NCBI GenBank assembly: GCA_964023205.1
Contig: OZ026840.1
Location: 29,392,064-29,456,063, forward strand
Origin: Lutraria lutraria
Lineage: Eukaryota > Mollusca > Bivalvia > Venerida > Mactridae
Length of the DNA: 64,000 nucleotides
Direction of reading: 5' to 3'
A program made the translations under genes and the position numbers. The notes beneath the pieces are model-generated. The model searched no databases. It worked only from the letters and a program-made list of their open reading frames with translations, and was not told where the DNA came from. Positions within the stretch are counted from its first letter, which is position 1, and the number at the start of each line of letters is the position of its first letter. Shown in pieces: positions 24,301-33,175 of this stretch.

Positions 24301-27300
24301 CTGTGATGTATTCAAATCTGATTTAGCCTCTCTGGAGGTCCATGCATTGCAACATTTATACAACGTAAGTTTTTGTTAAATTTGTATAACATGCTATTGT
24401 AATTCAATATTAAATTGGGTTTTGGAAATGTGTGTTTCAGAGTTTCATTTATGTGTTGTTGCTTTTCTGGTACAGAGAATTATTTTTCTAATTGTAGAAA
24501 GAATTCTTTCCATCCATTGAAGACGGGTACAGAAGCCTTCCATCAGGACAACTCAATGAGAAAACAACTAACTTACAACTCTGTCCAAGACACTTGGTAA
24601 GGCATCATTTTATTTACTGTATATTCTTTTCAAAACAGTGTTTATCAAATCAAGTAATAGATCAGCATGAGTCTAGTTAAGTTTCTTATTGAAGCTTTGT
24701 AATGACTCCTCACAATGCCTTGATTTTCCGTAATTATACCCCCAGATATTATGGGGGCTATATTGGATTCACGCTTGACGGTCGGTCCGTGCGTCTGTAG
24801 ACACAATTTGTCCGGAGAATTTCTCAGCAACTACTTACAGGATTTCAATAAAACTTCACAGAAGTGATCAGTAGTAAGCCTAGTTGTGCTAGCTTAAAGC
24901 AATTTTTTTTCGGATTAATTATCACTGAGTTATACCCCTTTGTTGTTTTAATACAGTATATATAATAGGCAAATTTTGTCCGGACAATTTCTCAGCAACT
25001 ACTCACAGTATTTCAACGAAACTTCACAGAAGTGATCAGTAGTAAGCCTAGTTGTGCATGCTTAAAGCATTATTCGTTCGAATTAATTTTCACTGAGTTA
25101 TAGCCCTTTGTTGTTTTTATACAGTATATACAATAGGCAAATTTTGTCCTGGCTATTTCTCATTGACTACTGCCAGGAATTCAATAAAACTTCTCAGAAG
25201 TGATGAGTAGTTAGCTTAGTTGTGCATGCATTAAGCTTGTCTTGGTTGGTTAAATTTTCATTGAGTTATGGCCCTTTGTTGTTTTTTATACAGTGTATAT
25301 ACATTATCTCAGTAACTACTCATAGGAATTCAATGAAACTTCACAGAAGTTATAAAAAGTAAACCAAGTTGTGCATGCAATAACCAGGTTTTGTTTGGAT
25401 TAATTTTCACTGAGTTATGGCCCTTTGTTTTATACAAATAGGTAAATTTTGTCTGTACCATTTCTCAGCAACTACATGCAGGAATTCATTGAAACTTCTT
25501 AGAAGTGATAAATAGTTTGCCAAGTTGTACATGTCCACAACAGGTTTTGTCCAAGTAAATTTTAATGAGTTATGGCCCTTTGTTATTTTTTATATAATGT
25601 ATATTTAGAAACTGGTCGGGATATATCTAAGCAACAATTTGCAGGTATTAAAAAAATGAAAATTCATTATATTTCCCTCTGTAAAATGTAACAATAACTG
25701 TGTCAAGGCCGCATCTGGGGGTATTCATCACCTTTAGTGATAGTTCTAGTTTGAAATATTTTCACATGTATGCCTTCTTGAAATTCAACGAAGATAGATT
25801 TCTTTCAGCGATCCAAATTGATGTTTCTGTTGTTTGATGAAGACTTTGTCATGCAGTCCAATACATACACAGCAGATGATCACCAGCTGTATTTAGAGAG
25901 GCTAAGTATACAGTATCCATTTAAATTCAATGTCATGAAAGACACATTTTTACAAAAAAGAATGTCATTAGGTGAAAATTGGGTAAATACCAGTACTGAC
26001 TCATTAGAAAATAGTTCCAGGTTAGCTTCAACTTGTAGTAGCTATATTTCTTCTTTTCAAAGACCTATCTATACTACTGTCTCAAATATAGGAGAATATG
26101 ACCGAATTTCAACATCTCGACCTGAACTTGCTACCAATTTCTTTTCAGGAACAGAATTAAGGAAACCAAGCAAGAGAAAACACTCTTCTTGTTTTGGTTC
26201 TACTTGGTCTGAAAGTCTTATGAATAATTTATCATCCTGTTGTCTTGCTATGAAAATTGAAAATTCAATATTACAAATAATGTCTGACAAAGATATTGTG
26301 ACATCTTCGCAACCTTCATTTTTTAAACTTGAGCAAGAAGCAGCACGCTTGTCATCTCTCAAAGACTGTTGCAGTGGTTCTTTTGTGTATAATGTGTTTA
26401 AATGTACAATTGAGAATAGAGAAATATATTACATCAGATATTTTGAGTCTGGAGTCTATTTAGGTTTTATGCTTCAGAGGTATTTATACATTCTTAAGAA
26501 TAAATTTGATTTCACTGATGATACTGTTTTGTTACATAATACTATAACAACTGAGGATATTAAAGAAATGACTTTGGAATCAAGTGTACAGAAAGTGAAA
26601 AGGTATAGGCCAAATAAAATTTATAAATATTCAGTAGAAAATGTTATGCTTCCTGCTACAAAAGAATTACAAAAAAAAAAAAATTGTCCAGAAATAAAAT
26701 TGGAGTCTTCTTGTGTACATGTTTTACCATTTAAGAGTAAGGTAACTGTTGACAATCCAGCAGATATGTTTCTGGAATTATCCAGAGAAACATGTTCATA
26801 TGTTGATTTTAAGAGTTATTTACTTGACTTTAGACTTCACAAGCTAAATGATGAAAATGATATATCTTCAAAAAACATTTTTAAAGAACCAATAGTTGCA
26901 CAAAAGAACTTACTGCAACAGTCTATAACAATGAATTGCTTGTCTGGTAATATTAAACGGAAATCAAACTTGTTTAAACGATCTGCACGGTTTGAATCTA
27001 ATTTTCCCTTCAATGTTTCGGTTGCAAGTTCTTTAAGAAACAGAACCATTAACTTCTATCTTAATAATGACTACAGTGCTTTAATTTCTTTCTTCGTTAA
27101 ATATTTTCCAGAATTAAATGGCTTATCTGTTGAAGGTCCTGAAGTGGAGATTCCTAATATTACACCAGCTACAAAGAAGAGGAAAAGACAGCCACATAGA
27201 ATACAGGGTGTAGTAGTAACCAAAAAGGACTTGGAGAGTCAATTAATATCAGATTCTATAAGTTCAGAGTCCTCCAGTACAATTCCAATAAATATCTTTG

Positions 27301-29980
27301 ATAACTTTTGCTGTATGCTTTTAGATCACGGTAAAATGGCAATTCAGTCTTGCGATGATAATGGCGCACTTATTTGTTGTTTAAATGATTATAGTGATAT
27401 AGATGCTTCTTTTAAACACAATGATTTTGTATATACAGCAAGGCTCCCACAAGAAGTAGGTGATTACTTTTATTGCAGTTGTAATGCTTTTAACACATTG
27501 ATAAATCTTAAGAATTGTGCTAAAATTCATGAAGACTTTATTGTTTTAGATGCAGCTGGAGATAACTGTGTGACATGCATGCATTGTAAGTTTTTGAAGA
27601 AGATGGTTATGCCAGCAATAAGGTCAGGTAATGTAGAAACTAGAATGGATCAGTTTGTCGCTGATGCATTGAAATATAAAGGTAAGGACATTATCGAAAT
27701 TTCACGATTTAGAGATACACGTAAGTATATAGTATTAGTAGAAGGGGATGATATGCCAGTATTTGTACATTTAACATACAATCAGAGAACAGATAATTAC
27801 ATTGTCTCATGCCTTAATGGAAAATGTAGATCTCTCCGTGGTCATAAGAAAAATGTGACATATTTGACAACTTCCAATGTTTGTAAGCATTTAGCCATTT
27901 TAAAACAGCATACTGAGTTTTGGCAAGATTTATTAGATAATCAGAGTGCAATTAATATACCATCATCTAACTCTTTCATTGATGACAACACTACTGAAGA
28001 CAATAATAATCTAAATCTTAATACTGATATAGCAGACACTGAGGATGAAAATTTTAATGCCTCAACTGGACTTTGGTATTTTAAATGCAAGAGTACACAT
28101 TCTCCACTCAAAAAAGATAATGCCATTTTAAAACATAATGTTTTGGCCCGTGATAAATGGAACGATGATAATTTACAAAGATATTCAGATGGATGCTTAA
28201 AAGGCCCAAGTTTATTTCCAGATATTCCTGAAGACAATTGCAGTTGTAGTGCTGGCTGGCTGAAGAGAGAAGATGATCATCAATTTAGTGAAAACGGAAT
28301 TACTGTGAATGAAAAAAAGAGACTTTTGACAATTTACACACAATTTGCGCCTGTAAAATGTGAAATTCATTATAGGATATGTTACAGCTCTGAAAATCAA
28401 TGCAAATTATTTTGGGATGAGGGTCAATCCATAGGTGTTCATGTTCTAAGTAGAGACACAGCAGCAGGGGATGAAATAGGGTGGGAGTTTGTTTCAATGG
28501 TTATTAATTCAGGTATTACTTTTTCATCATTTTGTCAATTAAAAACTGAAACTTACAGGCTTAGGAATGATGAGGCTAAATTCATGGACTCCAAAGTTTT
28601 TATAAATTGGTGGTTTAGTTGGGCTGCTTGTATGAAGATAGATTTTCGTAAGCCATGTGATGTTTGTGGATTTGAACCCAAACGACTCTGTTGTGATGGT
28701 ACAAGAGTAGGTGTAGGCTTTAGACATGCTAATTATGTAGAAATTAATACAACCATTCCGAATAGTCTCATTCAATCTACACTTCATCGTCGAATGGACC
28801 GTTGCTTTCTAAAAAATATGAATGGAATAAATAAACAGCAGATGATAGCAAATCGAACAACTTTAGATTATTTAGCTAGAAGAGAAATTGGAGATCTTGA
28901 TGATAAAGATACTATAAATCCTGCTGAACTAGATTTGAAAATTGATTCTGTAAAAACTGTTTTGCCCCTTGAAGTTCTGCATCGTTTGAACGTTTTTTTA
29001 CAATGACTGAATTTGAAAAGTTGGCATATGCACATGTATTGAAAATGCTCAGTAGTACAGCATCCATAACAAGCCTTTTACCACCTTCTTTCTGTACCAA
29101 ATTACAAGAGTTTGTTGATAATCCTGAGTCTGATGGCTCTCAATTTAATATTATAATGAATGAGATGCGAACTTATGCTCCAGAGCTTAGAGATCTTATA
29201 TGTGAATCCATGCTTTGCCATGAGAATATTCTTCCAAATGATATTAGACTTCTACTACAGTATTTGATAAATGAATCACTTTGCATTGATGTAAATGAAC
29301 CAGAACCAGCAATTCCTCAGCCTGAGACATATAATCCCGCTAAATTTGGCACGGCATACTATTTTAATGAGTCAGGTTTGAAATTAAGAAATTGTAGAAA
29401 ATATACAATAGATAATGATAACAATGCTAGGAGGAATAATGATCATGATGATGATGCATTGGAATTTGAAAGATGTCAAAAGATTTATTCAAAAATTCAA
29501 CATTCTGCTCCTGGCACTTCTAATTTATTTCTTTGGTTTTGTGCTGACCATGGTCATTGTTATGGATTCCATATGACAGGGGCTGAAGGGAGGAAAGATC
29601 CAGCAGCCTCACTTAACTCTTATTTAGAAAAACCACCTCAAGATATATTTTATGATTTTGCTTGTAATTTGCAGGAATATTGCCTTAACAGAGAGAGTGG
29701 GTTTTACAAAAATGTCCGATTTTTTCATGATATCTTTCATGGCTATGCACACAAATGTTCTAGTGCTTTTAAATCAAGTAGACTTCAAGGGTTTGAGTCA
29801 GTAAATTCAGAAATCTGTGAACAGTTCAATAGCTTTATTCAGTGTATAAAAAAGTCTGCTAGACAAATGTCTCAAACTCATTTTTGTTTTTATCTTCGAT
29901 TCTTCCTACATGAATGGAATGAAAGAAAAAATTCTCTGTACAAAAAGAAAATAAGAATAGCTTTAGCCGGATTGGTCTGA
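14995..29980 (+). CDS. Composite SGNH-like / C2H2 / 2A / KDZ-type transposase gene (15 exons plus -1 frame extension)
   Basis: Exons by position: 14995-15145, 16360-16492, 17429-17654, 18146-18385, 18613-18687, 19291-19368, 19511-19533, 20967-21060, 22107-22202, 22602-22757, 23418-23484, 23870-23955, 24191-24364, 24498-24596 and 25809-29006. All introns are GT..AG and every phase joins, giving 1,631 codons. The ATG at 14995 has a good context (ataATGg). By residue: SGNH-like fold ~23-200, basic linker ~276-372, C2H2 finger 378-399, 2A motif 468-475, C2H2 fingers 479-501 and 508-530, and cysteine-rich KDZ/CxC5-like region 567-1631. A -1 shift at 28994-29000 would add 29003-29980 for about 1,956 residues. 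I infer a transposase-derived or host-transposase fusion gene. The several repeats in its introns and the intact frames suggest a long-resident gene rather than a fresh insertion. The exon model has no transcript support. Confidence 0.75.
15640..16210 (-). repeat. Three tRNA-derived SINE copies in intron 1
   Basis: Heads at about 15640-15740, 15880-15950 and 16071-16165, all on the minus strand. The reverse complement of the third reads ctcagttggtagagcatctg (A box), cttgcaa (anticodon loop, TGC, Ala-type), then gggtttgagcccc (B box), ending ttattttcctcct. The second copy has lost part of the anticodon arm. Each is followed by a shared tail with tataaattg..tacaaatac words. The acceptor stem does not pair well, so these are SINE heads and not tRNA genes. 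Confidence 0.65.
18613..22202 (+). CDS. Exons 5-9: basic linker
   Basis: Exons 18613-18687, 19291-19368, 19511-19533 (23 nt), 20967-21060 and 22107-22202 cover residues 251-372. The stretch KVRRKARYFRRQTRKTSNR in exon 6 and FVRKRNARR across exons 7-8 are strongly basic and could act in nuclear import or nucleic-acid binding. Exon 9 is Ser/Thr/Lys-rich (QRSVTSSQKSATTKST) and ends in RKKGK. I recognise no fold. The exons were accepted because each has a polypyrimidine-AG acceptor and a GT donor and the phases (0,0,2,0,0) join with no stop. Confidence 0.6.
21110..21670 (-). repeat. Hairpin-ended repeat, family A, in intron 8
   Basis: The right edge (21633-21669) is the reverse complement of acaagagggctaagatggca...ctatatcgct, the head seen at 41131. 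The left edge (about 21115-21160) has the nested palindromes gagcactttgcgctc and aaggtgagctt. Inside are two to three ~127-bp units with cacctgggttaaaaactagg and gttttgattggatcttca words. Confidence 0.6.
22245..22567 (-). repeat. Hairpin-ended repeat, family B fragment, in intron 9
   Basis: Shares accatcattagacgatgtgt, gcatgtgggggtatttgtca and gtgatagctctac with the copies at 30871-31188 and 37591-38365. The CCCCCA hairpin end is missing. Confidence 0.55.
22602..24596 (+). CDS. Exons 10-14: three C2H2 zinc fingers around a 2A motif
   Basis: Exons 22602-22757, 23418-23484, 23870-23955, 24191-24364 and 24498-24596 give residues 373-566. Finger 1 is FCPDCQVKC...H-x4-H (Cys378, Cys381, His394, His399). 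Exon 12 ends in the 2A motif. Exon 13 holds two fingers with C-x4-C spacing, YTCNWDEC...H-x3-H (479-501) and VCKWAGC...H-x3-H (508-530), the spacing of GLI/ZIC-type fingers. If skipping occurs at the 2A, finger 1 stays with the SGNH part, and fingers 2 and 3 go to the N-terminus of the transposase product, where a DNA-recognition module is expected. Confidence 0.7.
23932..23955 (+). other. 2A ribosome-skipping motif DVEQNPGP
   Basis: The last eight codons of exon 12 encode D-V-E-Q-N-P-G-P, matching the 2A consensus D(V/I)ExNPG/P, preceded by the Leu-rich run LCLLLSN usual in 2A-like sequences of invertebrate retroelements. The final Pro codon is the last codon before the donor gtaata. Skipping would release residues 1-474 and restart at Pro475, followed by the fingers of exon 13. 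If the intron is retained, the frame runs on for 16 hydrophobic residues (VIVLSLYLSLFYFYFY) to a stop. Confidence 0.75.
24731..25752 (-). repeat. Hairpin-ended repeat, family B, with tandem core, in intron 14
   Basis: The left edge is taattataccccc followed by a hairpin (cccccagatattatggggg). The right edge is gtattcatcacctttagtga with tagttctag. The core is a tandem array of about five units of 145-175 bp, each with ctcagcaactact, aaacttcacagaagtgat and gagttatggccctttgtt. It is noncoding. Confidence 0.65.
25809..29006 (+). CDS. Exon 15, first frame: KDZ-type transposase, cysteine-cluster region
   Basis: One uninterrupted frame of 1,065 codons entered from the acceptor tctttcag (25801-25808). 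It is AT-rich, with much Asn, Lys, Ser and Ile, unlike exons 1-14. Visible features: a nuclear-type basic patch KKRKRQPHR near 27170; a SWIM/CxC-like cluster YFYCSCNAF...CAKIH and CVTCMHC (27467-27600); CLNGKC...SNVCKHL (27812-27890); and near the end FINWWFSWAACMKIDFRKPC followed by DVCG and LCCDGTRVGV (28597-28715). The DFRKPC..CG...CDGT block resembles the CxC5 cluster of HMGXB3 and KDZ (Kyakuja-Dileera-Zisupton) transposases, with Asp1529 a candidate first catalytic acid. The frame ends NVFLQ-TGA. An A13 run (26671-26683) lies in coding sequence. Confidence 0.7.
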   Translation, partial: RSKLMFLLFDEDFVMQSNTYTADDHQLYLERLSIQYPFKFNVMKDTFLQKRMSLGENWVNTSTDSLENSSRLASTCSSYISSFQRPIYTTVSNIGEYDRISTSRPELATNFFSGTELRKPSKRKHSSCFGSTWSESLMNNLSSCCLAMKIENSILQIMSDKDIVTSSQPSFFKLEQEAARLSSLKDCCSGSFVYNVFKCTIENREIYYIRYFESGVYLGFMLQRYLYILKNKFDFTDDTVLLHNTITTEDIKEMTLESSVQKVKRYRPNKIYKYSVENVMLPATKELQKKKNCPEIKLESSCVHVLPFKSKVTVDNPADMFLELSRETCSYVDFKSYLLDFRLHKLNDENDISSKNIFKEPIVAQKNLLQQSITMNCLSGNIKRKSNLFKRSARFESNFPFNVSVASSLRNRTINFYLNNDYSALISFFVKYFPELNGLSVEGPEVEIPNITPATKKRKRQPHRIQGVVVTKKDLESQLISDSISSESSSTIPINIFDNFCCMLLDHGKMAIQSCDDNGALICCLNDYSDIDASFKHNDFVYTARLPQEVGDYFYCSCNAFNTLINLKNCAKIHEDFIVLDAAGDNCVTCMHCKFLKKMVMPAIRSGNVETRMDQFVADALKYKGKDIIEISRFRDTRKYIVLVEGDDMPVFVHLTYNQRTDNYIVSCLNGKCRSLRGHKKNVTYLTTSNVCKHLAILKQHTEFWQDLLDNQSAINIPSSNSFIDDNTTEDNNNLNLNTDIADTEDENFNASTGLWYFKCKSTHSPLKKDNAILKHNVLARDKWNDDNLQRYSDGCLKGPSLFPDIPEDNCSCSAGWLKREDDHQFSENGITVNEKKRLLTIYTQFAPVKCEIHYRICYSSENQCKLFWDEGQSIGVHVLSRDTAAGDEIGWEFVSMVINSGITFSSFCQLKTETYRLRNDEAKFMDSKVFINWWFSWAACMKIDFRKPCDVCGFEPKRLCCDGTRVGVGFRHANYVEINTTIPNSLIQSTLHRRMDRCFLKNMNGINKQQMIANRTTLDYLARREIGDLDDKDTINPAELDLKIDSVKTVLPLEVLHRLNVFLQ
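28994..29000 (+). promoter_or_regulatory. Candidate -1 frameshift site T TTT TTA
   Basis: Read in the zero frame (GTT TTT TTA CAA TGA), these seven bases fit X XXY YYZ with X=Y=T, the strongest class of -1 slippery heptamer. The zero-frame stop follows one codon later. After a -1 shift, reading continues ACA ATG ACT GAA into the 29003-29980 frame, which has no stop for 325 codons and encodes the rest of the transposase. A weak hairpin (ATGCT...AGCAT, near 29045-29063) lies downstream, farther than the usual spacing. A lost T in an ancestral T8 run, or a homopolymer error, would look the same. Confidence 0.55.
29003..29980 (+). CDS. Second frame: KDZ-type transposase, C-terminal catalytic part
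   Basis: 325 codons from an ATG that overlaps the previous stop (ATGA, 29003-29006), in the -1 frame. The first ~140 residues are acidic and unremarkable. From ~165 comes a well-marked block: LFLWFCADHGHCYGFHM, GAEGRKDPA, PQDIFYDFACNLQEYCLNRE, RFFHDIFHGYAHKCSSAF, NSEICEQFNSFIQCIK, and MSQTHFCFYLRFFLHEWNE. This is the pattern of KDZ-superfamily transposases and of HMGXB3-like proteins, which have an RNase-H-like fold. Candidate acidic residues are Asp218, Asp243 and Glu273. With the CDGT Asp of the first frame, the catalytic set would be split between the two frames, which argues that they are joined (frameshift, or an ancestral single frame). Termination-reinitiation at ATGA is a third possibility. 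Confidence 0.75.
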   Translation: MTEFEKLAYAHVLKMLSSTASITSLLPPSFCTKLQEFVDNPESDGSQFNIIMNEMRTYAPELRDLICESMLCHENILPNDIRLLLQYLINESLCIDVNEPEPAIPQPETYNPAKFGTAYYFNESGLKLRNCRKYTIDNDNNARRNNDHDDDALEFERCQKIYSKIQHSAPGTSNLFLWFCADHGHCYGFHMTGAEGRKDPAASLNSYLEKPPQDIFYDFACNLQEYCLNRESGFYKNVRFFHDIFHGYAHKCSSAFKSSRLQGFESVNSEICEQFNSFIQCIKKSARQMSQTHFCFYLRFFLHEWNERKNSLYKKKIRIALAGLV

Positions 29981-30028
29981 CAGTTCTATTGGAAACCATA
30001 ACTCTTTCTTTAAGTAAAATATGTTTAA

Positions 30029-30034
30029 AATAAA
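30029..30034 (+). terminator. Poly(A) signal AATAAA
   Basis: AATAAA 49 bp after the TGA of the second frame, in an A/T-rich context. It is suitably placed to end the transcript of the composite gene. Confidence 0.5.
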
Positions 30035-30324
30035 TTTAGGTGGATTTTTGCTCAACAAACTATGAATATTCATATCAATTTCTTTAGTGTGTGTATGTAC
30101 AAGTATCAGTACTTGTATTAAGTTTAAAGGACCATAACACATACATATTTTCAGATGGTTTACATCATTTCACTTTGTCACTTTGCAAACATCCTTAATC
30201 AACTTTGGTATTTAGAGCTGTAATATATCCTTATGTTCATATTGATTGTCTATTGTAGTTGTATTTTCATTGATATTTTTTTGGTCAAATCTCATACCTT
30301 TGTATTCTGATATCAACATATTGT

Positions 30325-30626
30325 GCCCCCACTCTGAAAGATGGGGGGCATGTAAGTTTACCCTTGTCTGTCCATCAGTCTATCCATCTGAAAATCTTCA
30401 AGAATGTTTGGTGTGAAGTTAAGGAACTGTACAGAAATGTTAATAAACATTCTGAAGTTGTAGTCAAAGGATTTTAACTCTGTCAAAGGCTGAAGACTCT
30501 GGAGTTAGTTGCCCTTGAATTATTATTTTGGTAGTACATATATGAAGATCTTGTGTCAAGTATAGTGTACTATGACTAGAATATTACAGTGGTGCATCTG
30601 TGTCCTATGGACACATTTCTAGTTGT
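30325..30626 (-). repeat. Hairpin-ended repeat, family D
   Basis: The left edge is the hairpin tgcccccactctgaaagatggggggca; the right edge is gtgtcctatggacacatttctagt. It is the reverse orientation of the 39324-39705 copy. Confidence 0.6.
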
Positions 30627-30870
30627 ATGTTAAACAATCCATTTTTTAGCATTAAATTTAACATTATATGTAACAATTGAATTGTATCAAAATAATCATG
30701 GTAGTATATTTGTGAAAGTTTTCACAGCTTCATTGTATCTGCATTTGTTTTTAATTATTTATTATATATTTCTGCAACTGTACTTATGTGCATGTCTGTG
30801 CAATATCTGTTGTAAATGGCCATGGGCTATAAATGCTAATTTGCTATGAAGTATGTATGTATAATGGTGT

Positions 30871-31188
30871 AATTATACCCCCACTAAAATAGTGGGGGCT
30901 ATGTAGGAGTCACTTAGTCTGTTGGTCTGTCTCGAATCATGTCCACTATGTAACTTACCACTAATGTTAACCACCACTAGACAATGTGTCACGCACACCT
31001 AGCTCCAAGGTCATATTTAGAGTTTACAGGTCATAATTTTGGTCTTTTTGACATGTCCCCTCTTTAATATTGTCATTTGTCGAAGAATTTTGAAAAAACT
31101 AAACACAAATGTGAACTCCCATGGCTGTAGCTCCAATGTTTATGCAGCATGTGGGGGTATTTGTCCCTTTGTGACAGCTCTAGTTGAT
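30871..31188 (-). repeat. Hairpin-ended repeat, family B, short copy
   Basis: Starts aattatacccccactaaaatagtgggggct (stem CCCCCACTA/TAGTGGGGG) and ends tttgtccctttgtgacagctctagtt. This is a compact copy with the full pair of hairpin ends and little core. Confidence 0.65.
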
Positions 31189-31567
31189 AATAGTTTTATT
31201 CTGGTAGAAAAACAATGAAAATGACAAAATTTATCATATACAGAAATAGAATGATATGTCATGGTCGTTAAAAAGGGGTCAATATTTCAGTTATTTTCAT
31301 TGAAATTAATTGAATTGTGTTCAAATAATCATGGGAGTACATGGCGGAAATTTTCTCAGCTTCATTGTTTCTTTACTTTTGTTACATGTACTTCTAATAA
31401 TATTAAATGATATTTTGTGTATTTTTTGCTTCTTACAAACTTACAAATATAATATTGTAATACCCACCAAAAAGCATTCAACATAATTGTCAGTTGTGTG
31501 AAATGCATTATTTTGTTTGTGTTTTGTTTTGTGTGTGTATATACATGCGTATGCAGGAGTGTTTGGT

Positions 31568-32868
31568 GATATGGTAAAGGGTAAATAGGTGTGTTGTGAT
31601 GAGGTTAAGGGTTGTAGTGTGGTTAAGGGGTGATGAGGTTAAGGGTTGTAGTGTGGTTAAGGGGTGATGAGGTTAAGGGTTGGTGTGTGGTGATGAGGTT
31701 AAGGGTTGGTGTGAGGTGATGAGGTTAAGGGTTGGTGTGTGGTGATGAGGTTAAGGGTTGGTGTGTGGTGATGAGGTTAAGGGTTGGTGTGTGGTTAAGG
31801 GGTGATGAGGTTAAGGGTTGGTGTGTGGTGATGAGGTTAAGGGTTGGTGTGTGGTGATGAGGTTAAGGGTTGTAGTGTGGTTAAGGGGTGATGAGGTTAA
31901 GGGTTGGTGTGTGGTGATGAGGTTAAGAGTTGGTGTGTGGTGATGCGGTTAAGAGTTGGTTATGGTGATGAGGTTAAGGGTTGGTGTGTGGTGATGAGGT
32001 TAAGAGTTGGTGTATGGTGATGAGGTTAAGGGTTGGTGTGTGGTGATGAGGTTAAGGGTTGGTGTGTGGTGATGAGGTTAAGGGTTGGTGTGTGGTGATG
32101 AGGGTAAGAGTTGGTGTGTGGTGATGAGGTTAAGGGTTGGTGTGTGGTGATGAGGTTAAGGGTTGGTGTGTGGTGATGAGGTTAAGGGTTGTAGTGTGGT
32201 TAAGGGGTGATGAGGTTAAGGGTTGGTGTGTGGTGATGAGGTTAAGAGTTGGTGTGTGGTGATGAGGTTAAGGGTTGGTGTGTGGTGATGAGGTTAAGGG
32301 TTGGTGTGTGGTGATGAGGTTAAGGGTTGGTGTGTGGTGATGAGGTTAAGGGTTGGTGTGTGGTGATGAGGTTAAGGGTTGGTGTGTGGTGATGAGGTTA
32401 AGAGTTGGTGTGTGGTGATGAGGTTAAGGGTTGGTGTGTGGTGATGAGGTTAAGGGTTGGTGTGTGGTGATGAGGTTAAGGGTTGGTGTGTGGTGATGAG
32501 GTTAAGGGTTGTAGTGTGGTTAAGGGGTGATCAGGTTAAGAGTTGGTGTGTGGTGATGAGGTTAAGGGTTGGTGTGTGGTGATGAGGTTAAGGGTTGGTG
32601 TGTGGTGATGAGGTTAAGGGTTGTAGTGTGGTTAAGGGGTGATGAGGTTAAGAGTTGGTGTGTGGTGATGAGGTTAAGGGTTGGTGTGTGGTGATGAGGT
32701 TAAGGGATGGTGTGTGGTGATGAGGTTAAGGGTTGGTGTGTGGTGATGAGGTTAAGGGGTGGTGTGTGGTGATGAGGTTAAGGGTTGGTGTGTGGTTATG
32801 AGGTTAAGGGTTGGTGTGTGGTGATGAGGTTAAGGGGTGGTGATGGGTTAAGGGATGGGGATTAGCAG
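31568..32868 (+). repeat. G-rich 26-bp minisatellite
   Basis: About 48 tandem copies of ggttaagggttggtgtgtgg+tgatga (26 bp), with scattered variant units of ttgtagtgtggttaagggg. The plus strand has regularly spaced runs of two to four G (GG.TTAA.GGG.TT.GG), so two-layer quadruplexes are possible. The array is nearly homogeneous, suggesting recent expansion. TTAAGGG resembles but is not the metazoan telomere repeat TTAGGG. Confidence 0.9.
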
Positions 32869-32965
32869 GGAGTTGGAGGTATATGTGAGGTGGTTGTGCA
32901 TATACACAATCCAATGTTAATAATGGTTCAATGTTAAATGTGTTTGTTTTATTTTTCCGTTTTTT

Positions 32966-33175
32966 AACTACGCCCCCTTTCTAAGAATAGTGGGTATATT
33001 GCTTTCCACATGTCGGTCATTCAGTCCATAACCAAACCTCGTCTGACCAATAACTAGAGAACGATTTGGCTTAAGCTGTTCAGATTTGGTTTGGAGATTG
33101 GTCATCACATGTACATGACCCCTATTGATTTTGAGGTCAAGGTCACGAGGGGTCATTCGTTTTTCACTTCTTGTT
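32966..33175 (-). repeat. Dispersed repeat fragment related to the hairpin-ended families
   Basis: Begins actacgccccctttctaaga and contains ccaataactagagaacgatt and ttgaggtcaaggtcacgag, words typical of the dispersed repeats elsewhere in the window. The frame at 32968-33156 is part of it. Confidence 0.45.

Noticed and set aside
31568..32868. Interstitial telomere
   Set aside because: The unit has ttaaggg within a 26-bp repeat, not tandem TTAGGG.
31568..32868. CRISPR-like array
   Set aside because: Head-to-tail units without unique spacers; the genome is eukaryotic.
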